A stretch of 64,000 nucleotides of DNA from Actinomycetales bacterium (GTDB lineage: Bacteria; Actinomycetota; Actinomycetes; Mycobacteriales; Micromonosporaceae), in assembly GCA_002919305.1 (NCBI GenBank), contig PKFB01000077.1, forward strand, positions 1-64,000, in the 5' to 3' direction. Position numbers and translations under genes: made by a program. Shown here piece by piece: positions 59,097-64,000 of this stretch. The notes under the pieces are model-generated. The model did not search any database. It was given only the letters and a program-made list of their open reading frames with translations, and was not told the origin of the DNA. The first letter of the stretch is position 1, and each line of letters opens with the position of its first letter.

Positions 59097-59882
59097 ATGC
59101 TTTTCGATTACGAAACGGCTCCATGGCATACCGTGTCGGTGACGGGTTCCTGGGCCGTCCTGGCCATCCTGGCGCTGCTGTACATGGCGGCGATCGAGCC
59201 CTTCCTCGGGCGTGCCATGCATACCCGTTTCCTCCACCGGATCCGTACCGATCCGTCAGTTCGGATCCGCTACTACCGGATCATCGTGGGGTTCGAATGG
59301 GCGATCGCGGCCGCCGCCATCGCTGTTGTCGCCCTATTACCCGGCGTCTCCTTCGATTCCGGTCTGCCACTGGGCATCCCGCGTTTTCCGCTCTTCGTCA
59401 TCATCACTCTGATCGCACTTCTGCTGGTCATGGTGGCGAGTGTGATCGCGGCTCGACGGGTTCCTGAACCTCCTGTCCTCGGCGACGAAGCGGTGGCTGT
59501 CCTGCTTCCGCGTACCCGTCGGGAGAAAACGTGGTGGATCGCGGTATCCGCATCGGCGGGTATCTGCGAGGAACTCGCCTATCGCGGTCTGCTACTGGCG
59601 TTACTCGCTGCTTTCTTCCCTGGTTTGCCGGACTGGGGTGTGGTCATCGTGGGCGCGGCGATCTTCGGCTTCGCGCACCTATACCAGGGAGCCGCGGGTG
59701 TGATCGGCACCGGCATGATCGGTTTTCTTCTCGGTGCGATCTATCTGCTCAGTGGCACATTGCTGCTCCCGATCGTGCTGCACACGCTGATCGATGCCAG
59801 AGCCGCCCTGTTGACGACTTCCCAACCTCAGCCGGCGATTTCCCAGTCTAAGCCGGAGAACGCCGACGGCTTTCACGACTGA
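59097..59882 (+). CDS. CPBP-family intramembrane metalloprotease
   Basis: 261 residues with about seven hydrophobic helices. CPBP (Abi/CAAX) motifs: CEELAYRG (EExxxR, about 159-166), FGFAHLYQG (FxxxH), and LHTLIDAR (HxxxD-type). Such proteins cleave or modify membrane substrates, sometimes prenylated peptides. No bacteriocin gene is near. Ribosome site weak. The end overlaps the convergent FetB-like gene by 35 bases. Confidence 0.88.
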   Translation: MLFDYETAPWHTVSVTGSWAVLAILALLYMAAIEPFLGRAMHTRFLHRIRTDPSVRIRYYRIIVGFEWAIAAAAIAVVALLPGVSFDSGLPLGIPRFPLFVIITLIALLLVMVASVIAARRVPEPPVLGDEAVAVLLPRTRREKTWWIAVSASAGICEELAYRGLLLALLAAFFPGLPDWGVVIVGAAIFGFAHLYQGAAGVIGTGMIGFLLGAIYLLSGTLLLPIVLHTLIDARAALLTTSQPQPAISQSKPENADGFHD

Positions 59883-60642
59883 TCCTGACCGCTTTCTGGA
59901 TCTGTTCTTGGTTCCCCACGTTCTCCGTCGAGATCAGGATCGCCGCGACGACCTCAATACAGACCGTGATAGCGATGGATTCCGCCGCCAGGAGAGCGAT
60001 GAGAACCAGAACCTGTACGGCTCCGGCTTCAATCGGATTCGCACCTCCTAACAACATGCCCACGAATGTGCCGGGCAGCGTCACCAAACCGACCGTACGG
60101 GTTTGATCCAACGCCGGTACCAATGCCTTAGCGGCCGCGTCCCGGCACATCAGGATCGTCGCCTCCCGGGATGCCAGCCCCAGAGCCAGCGCCGCTTCCC
60201 TCTCGCCTCGCCGGTTCCGCAACGCATCGAGAGCGCGTTGCCCGGCGAGGGCGGTGACGGTCATCGCGCCACCAAGTGGGATGCCTCCCACCGGAATCAG
60301 CTCCAGTCCCTCCGGCTGGATCGCCCGAGTCAGCAACAACACGCCCAGAGTCGGGATCACCCCGGCCGCGATCGGTAACGCTGCCCAGTACCCTCGACGC
60401 TCGGCCCGCATCCGACCGGCGCTGGTGGCGGTGGCCACCGTGAACATCACGGCGAGGAACGTGATGGTCCACGGCACAGGGCGGACGATCACCACCACGA
60501 TCGCAGAAACGACATTCAGCTGCGGAACGGCCCGCACCGTAGCCGTCAGGACGGCGCGTGCGTGCCCGAGTTGCGCAACGAGCGACATCCCGACGGGGCT
60601 GAGCGTAAGCAGGACACCGGCGAAGAGAAGCGGAAAGCTCAC
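59848..60642 (-). CDS. FetB/YbbM-like ABC exporter permease (UPF0014)
   Basis: 264 residues with about seven hydrophobic helices. The ALRNRRGEREAALALGLASREAT and TLPGTFVGMLLGGANPIEAGAVQVLVL segments identify the UPF0014 family, whose E. coli member FetB exports iron with the ATPase FetA. No ATPase gene is beside it. The start is uncertain: GTG 60642 just before SFPLLFAGVLLTL is chosen because the frame up to 60753 would add a non-family stretch; neither has a good ribosome site. Confidence 0.8.
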   Translation of the reverse strand: MSFPLLFAGVLLTLSPVGMSLVAQLGHARAVLTATVRAVPQLNVVSAIVVVIVRPVPWTITFLAVMFTVATATSAGRMRAERRGYWAALPIAAGVIPTLGVLLLTRAIQPEGLELIPVGGIPLGGAMTVTALAGQRALDALRNRRGEREAALALGLASREATILMCRDAAAKALVPALDQTRTVGLVTLPGTFVGMLLGGANPIEAGAVQVLVLIALLAAESIAITVCIEVVAAILISTENVGNQEQIQKAVRISRESRRRSPA

Positions 60643-60775
60643 GGAGACAGTCCGATCTTCATATCTCGCTGGCCAGTCACGATGGGCGGCTGAAGCTCTA
60701 GTCTCGAACGTCGTGGTCCGGGAAGCCTGGTCTCGGACCTCAGAGACCCTCACCCCGATCCGTTGGGAGAGTTTG

Positions 60776-61741
60776 ATGCCCTTAACCGACCTGCCGTTGG
60801 AGGAGCTGCGTTCCTACCGGCCTGCCCGCAGCGAACCCGATGATTTCGACACGTTCTGGAAACAAACCCTGGACCAAGCCCGGGCCCGGCAGTGGCCGGC
60901 ACGGTTCACCGATGTGGACACGGGTCTGGTCACGGTGACGGTGTCGGATGTGGAGTTCGCTGGCTATGAGGGTGAGCCGGTGAAGGCCTGGCTGATCCGC
61001 CCTGCAGGGCACTCCGATCCGTTGCCGTGTGTGGTGGAGTACCCCGGGTACGGCGGTGGCCGCGGCCTTCCCTTGGAATCGCTGCTATTCAGCGCGGCAG
61101 GCTACGCGCACCTGGTCATCGACATCCGAGGTCAGGGGGCTTCCTGGCGTACCGGCTCCACCCCTGATCCCTACGGCTCCGATGCGCACTTCCCGGGGTT
61201 CATGACCAAGGGAGTGCTGGACCCAGCGACCTATTACTACCGACGGGTGATCACCGACGCGGTGCAGGCGGTGGCCGCGGTACGGAGCCACCCCGCCGTG
61301 GACCCGCAGCGGGTCGCGGTCATCGGCGGCAGTCAGGGAGGCGGTTTAGCGCTGGCTGTGGCCGCCTTAGTTCCTGATCTCGCGGCGGTCGTGTCGGACG
61401 TCCCGTTCCTGTGTCACTACCGGCGGGCCTGCCAGATCGCCTCGGAGGGCCCGTACCTGGAGGTGGCGCGGTATCTGCGCACCCACCGCGACCGGATCGC
61501 GCAGGTGTTCAACACATTGGACTACTTCGACGGCGTGAACTTCGCCGCCCGTGCCACCGCTCCGCTCCGGATGACCGTCGCGTTGATGGACGATGTGTGC
61601 CCGCCCTCCACAGGATTCGCCGCGTACCACCACTACGCCGGGCCTAAAGAGATCGAGGTGTGGGAGTACAACGGCCACGAGGGAGGCCAGGCCTTCGAAA
61701 GCCAGGGGCGTCTGGAGTTCTTGCGGCGCCACCTGGCCTGA
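60776..61741 (+). CDS. CE7-family acetyl esterase (acetylxylan esterase type)
   Basis: 321 residues from ATG 60776, preceded by TTGGGAGAG. Alpha/beta hydrolase of carbohydrate esterase family 7: RGQG near residue 120, nucleophile in GGSQGG, His in NGHEGG. CE7 enzymes deacetylate xylo-oligosaccharides and cephalosporin C and are intracellular, as here (no signal peptide). The long upstream extension reaching 60254 crosses the FetB-like gene and was dropped. Confidence 0.92.
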   Translation: MPLTDLPLEELRSYRPARSEPDDFDTFWKQTLDQARARQWPARFTDVDTGLVTVTVSDVEFAGYEGEPVKAWLIRPAGHSDPLPCVVEYPGYGGGRGLPLESLLFSAAGYAHLVIDIRGQGASWRTGSTPDPYGSDAHFPGFMTKGVLDPATYYYRRVITDAVQAVAAVRSHPAVDPQRVAVIGGSQGGGLALAVAALVPDLAAVVSDVPFLCHYRRACQIASEGPYLEVARYLRTHRDRIAQVFNTLDYFDGVNFAARATAPLRMTVALMDDVCPPSTGFAAYHHYAGPKEIEVWEYNGHEGGQAFESQGRLEFLRRHLA

Positions 61742-61817
61742 CTCCATAGTGGCCGATGAAGACATCGAACATGACCAATCCGCGCAGGTTCGGGGGTCCG
61801 GGCGGCCCCCGAACTCT

Positions 61818-63146
61818 TTACGCGGCGGGGTCCCGGCGCGGCCGAGGTGCGCTCCAACGGCTCCGCGGCCGCCGCTCCTGGTTCCGGCTGGGACGGCGTC
61901 GGCCGGTTCGACGGTCGCGGTCTGTGTGAGACCAGTCCCGCACGAACGGCACTCCACTCGGCTCCCGCGCCCCGGTCAACCGGACCAGTTCCGGATCGGC
62001 GACGGCTACCCGGGTGAAGGTGGGGCGTACGCCGGCCCGGCGCAGCAGCGCGATGGTGCTACGCCGCTGGTGGGGCAGTACCAGCGTCACGACCGTTCCG
62101 GTGGCGCCGGCTCGGGCCGTGCGGCCGGCACGGTGCAGGTAATCCTTGGAGTCGGCCGGTGGATCGACGTGGACGACCAGACTGATCCCATCCACGTGGA
62201 TGCCTCGGGCCGCCACATCGGTAGCGACCAGGGCTGACAACCGTCCCTGCCGGAAGTCCGCGAGGGTGCGGGTGCGTACCCGCTGGGTCAGCCCGCCGTG
62301 CAGAGCGCCCACCGGCACTCCCATGCTGGTCAGCTGTGCGACGATCCGGTCGACGGCTTCCCGGGTCCGGACGAACAGGATGGTGCGTCCTTCCCGGTTG
62401 GCGATCTGGGCCGTCACCGCCAGTTTGTCGGCCGGCGAAACCAGCAACAGGTGGTGCTCCATCGTCTCGACCGAGGCGACGGCCGGCGCCACCGAATGCG
62501 TGACCGGATCGGTCAAATAGCGCTCAACCAGGGTGTCCACGTCCCGGTCCAAAGTGGCGGAGAACAGCAGTCGTTGTCCGCCGGCCGGAGTGCGATCCAG
62601 CAAAGCGGTGACGGCGGGCAGGAAACCGAGATCGGCCATGTGGTCGGCCTCGTCCAAGACTGTGATCTCGACCCGGTCGAGAAAACACACACCCTGCTCC
62701 ACCAGGTCGGTCAGGCGACCGGGAGTGGCCACCAGTAGGTCGACCCCTCGCCGCAGAGCCTCGGCCTGCCGCCCGAAGGAGGTGCCACCCACCGCGCTTC
62801 TGGTCCGCAGGGACAGGGCCCGCCCCAACGGCTCGAGGGCGTCGTGTACCTGCATGGCCAACTCCCGGGTGGGCACCAGTATCAGGCCCCGAGGCCGATG
62901 GGGTTCGGCGCGTCGACCGGCCAGTCGGGCCAGGGTCGGCAATCCGAAGGCCAGGGTTTTACCGGAGCCGGTCTGGCCCCGCCCCAGAACGTCACGACCG
63001 GCCAACGCGTCCGGCACGGCGGCGCTCTGGATCGGGAACGGCGTGGTGATCCCCTGCCGCTCCAAGGCGGCCACCAGGGGTTTGGGCAGTTTCAGATCGG
63101 CGAATGTCAGTGGGGAAACCGCGTGCAGGCTGACAGAGCTTGGCAA
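61818..63146 (-). CDS. DEAD-box RNA helicase
   Basis: 442 residues. Motifs in order: Q motif (TTPFPIQSAAVP), GQTGSGKT, PTRELAMQ, TPGRL, LDEADHM, FSATL, then FVRTREAVDR, ATDVAARGIHVDG and HRAGRTAR. A short Arg-rich tail (TGRRRPSRNQERRPRSR) probably binds RNA. RhlE-like. I start at TTG 63146 because GAAAGG lies six bases before; the frame is open further to 63218, where no ribosome site is seen. A stress or cold-growth role is common in the family. Confidence 0.93.
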   Translation of the reverse strand: MPSSVSLHAVSPLTFADLKLPKPLVAALERQGITTPFPIQSAAVPDALAGRDVLGRGQTGSGKTLAFGLPTLARLAGRRAEPHRPRGLILVPTRELAMQVHDALEPLGRALSLRTRSAVGGTSFGRQAEALRRGVDLLVATPGRLTDLVEQGVCFLDRVEITVLDEADHMADLGFLPAVTALLDRTPAGGQRLLFSATLDRDVDTLVERYLTDPVTHSVAPAVASVETMEHHLLLVSPADKLAVTAQIANREGRTILFVRTREAVDRIVAQLTSMGVPVGALHGGLTQRVRTRTLADFRQGRLSALVATDVAARGIHVDGISLVVHVDPPADSKDYLHRAGRTARAGATGTVVTLVLPHQRRSTIALLRRAGVRPTFTRVAVADPELVRLTGAREPSGVPFVRDWSHTDRDRRTGRRRPSRNQERRPRSRWSAPRPRRDPAA

Positions 63147-63413
63147 ACTAGACCTTTCTGAGAAGGCGTACCTTGCCAGCGACCGCGGCGATCGAAGAGA
63201 CCGCGGCCACACACCCACAAGAGACGCCTACATGAACACGGCGCGCTCGCTGGCGCGCCACGGGATAGACCAATCCATGATAACGGGTGGCATGAGGCCG
63301 CTACGGACGGATACTCCAAGCCGTGTCGGTTGCGTCGACAGATAGCACAGTCGGATAACGCAACCGACGGGCCAGAAAGTTGTGTTCGCCGGGTTCCTGA
63401 TCGGTGCGGTTAG

Positions 63414-63560
63414 TCATACGTTGAAGATGCTGACACCTCCCGGCCCCACCAACAGGCCCACAAGGATGAGCACGATGCCCCACAGGAGCCGCCCACGCAG
63501 CAGGGAGACTACTCCCGCCACGACCAGTACGACCGCGATGATCCATAACAGAAAAGTCAT
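63414..63560 (-). CDS. Small two-helix membrane protein with GPGG motif
   Basis: 48 residues: MTFLLWIIAVVLVVAGVV, then SLLRGRLLWGIVLILVG and LLVGPGGVSIFNV. Two hydrophobic helices joined by an RGR loop and the ending GPGGVSIF. Similar small membrane proteins occur in actinobacteria, but I know no function. ATG at 63560; the ribosome site is weak (AGGG 14 bases away). The gene is too short for simple frame listing but its composition is clearly that of a membrane protein. Confidence 0.65.
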   Translation of the reverse strand: MTFLLWIIAVVLVVAGVVSLLRGRLLWGIVLILVGLLVGPGGVSIFNV

Positions 63561-63865
63561 GGTTTTCTAATGCCCTGCAACAGCGGATATGAAACCCGCG
63601 TCGGTACCAAGATTCTCTTCGAGGGGATAAGGGCGACATAGCGCGCCACAGCAGCACTCAAAGATCTGAGAGAATCCGCTCTTCGTCCCGCCCGCACGCC
63701 CACGAGTGGCTTTCAATGGTGATCAGGGGCTCTTCTCGGGCACTTCCCCACGGATCCCTCCATTCCCCACCAGGGAGCCGGGACCGCAGACCCCGGATCA
63801 CGTAAACATATAGTAATGTGTGCATGAGTCGGGACGGCGTCACGGAAGGACGGAAGGAGCGACCA
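63561..63865. promoter_or_regulatory. Upstream region of the CDF gene
   Basis: 305 bases without a gene. TATAGT at 63809-63814 looks like a -10 element and the sequence after it, ATGTGTGCATG (63816-63826), is partly symmetric, so a metal regulator could bind here. No consensus match is claimed. Confidence 0.35.
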
Positions 63866-64000
63866 GTGGGCCTGGGACATCATCACGCTGGCGGCCACGT
63901 CGCTGACCGTAGGCCGGCCGGGCACGCCGGGGCCCGACACCGGCGTCGCCTGCTCATCGCCCTCACCATCGTCGCCAGCTTCATGGTGCTGGAAATCAGC
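63866..64000 (+). CDS. Cation diffusion facilitator, N-terminal part
   Basis: Starts at GTG 63866 with AAGGAG seven bases before and runs off the window. The visible 45 residues, a His-rich opening (GLGHHHAGGHVADRR) followed by RRRLLIALTIVASFMVLEIS, are typical of CzcD/ZitB-like zinc or cobalt exporters: a His metal loop, then the first membrane helix. Only the N-terminus is present, so the assignment rests on this pattern. Confidence 0.75.
   Translation, partial: MGLGHHHAGGHVADRRPAGHAGARHRRRLLIALTIVASFMVLEIS

Noticed and set aside
60254-60775. Long N-terminal extension of the CE7 esterase
   Set aside because: Would run antisense through the FetB-like gene; family proteins start near 60776, where a ribosome site lies.
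1-64000. tRNA, rRNA or transposase genes
   Set aside because: Looked for cloverleaf-like stretches, conserved rRNA segments and transposase or IS ends in all larger gaps and found none; a dedicated covariance-model scan was not possible.

Overview
The window is 64 kb of GC-rich chromosomal DNA from an actinomycete. Supporting signs are a mycothiol synthase gene (mshD), the orphan nitrogen regulator glnR, DUF4395/DUF1416/LmeA/DUF2516 family genes, two DUF574-type methyltransferases, an orphan roadblock protein, many GTG starts and several probable leaderless starts. The order glnR, mshD, pst, sulfurtransferase/DUF1416, nitrobindin, Fur, ygfZ resembles the corresponding arm of Streptomyces and related genomes. 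The sequence does not fix the genus. No tRNA, rRNA, transposase or prophage was recognised.

Layout. 0-4 kb: complete pstSCAB phosphate importer behind a recognisable PHO box. 4-7 kb: a sigma-region-2-like fragment, then nadA divergent from its likely repressor NrtR. 7-9.5 kb: MarR regulator divergent from an MMPL exporter whose start lies inside a 30-bp near-perfect palindrome. 9.5-11.4 kb: mshD and glnR. 11.6-19.3 kb: a Tyr/Pro/Gln-repeat membrane protein, LmeA-like lipid-binding protein, membrane-anchored thioredoxin, and a sulfur operon (DUF4395, sulfurtransferase, DUF1416) preceded by a 24-residue cysteine-containing leader peptide and a hairpin over the ribosome binding site. 19.4-23.6 kb: class IV aminotransferase, Fur-type regulator overlapping ygfZ, and an asparaginase/BKACE pair. 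23.8-28.7 kb: XRE regulator, HbhA-like helical protein, DUF2516, EI24, a deaminase, a mycothiol-dependent-type isomerase and murB.

28.7-29.7 kb is a 1-kb gene-free stretch holding a two-repeat type I-E CRISPR remnant without cas genes, plus a tandem 30-mer. 29.7-37.8 kb: KDPG-type aldolase, atypical response regulator, SDR epimerase and MarR sharing a strong operator, surE, GNAT, a secreted GH16 glucanase with CBM6, and a PIG-L deacetylase. 38.3-43.3 kb: a membrane/envelope stress-type cluster (Holin-X, DUF3618, PRC-barrel/DUF2382, receiver-less winged helix protein) and an IlvD/Edd sugar-acid dehydratase.

44-59 kb is a signalling region. Roadblock, a PAS-GGDEF protein and a DUF574 methyltransferase lie on the plus strand. 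About 10 kb away on the minus strand, a second DUF574 methyltransferase overlaps by four bases a PAS-GGDEF-EAL protein. The repeated pairing of this methyltransferase family with cyclic-di-GMP enzymes is the most interesting candidate for an undescribed system here. Between the two lie a MscS channel, a NYN nuclease, a large LAL/LuxR regulator, adenosine deaminase and a PfkB kinase. 59-64 kb: CPBP protease, FetB-like permease, CE7 esterase, DEAD-box helicase, a 48-residue membrane protein, and the start of a cation-diffusion-facilitator gene cut by the window end.
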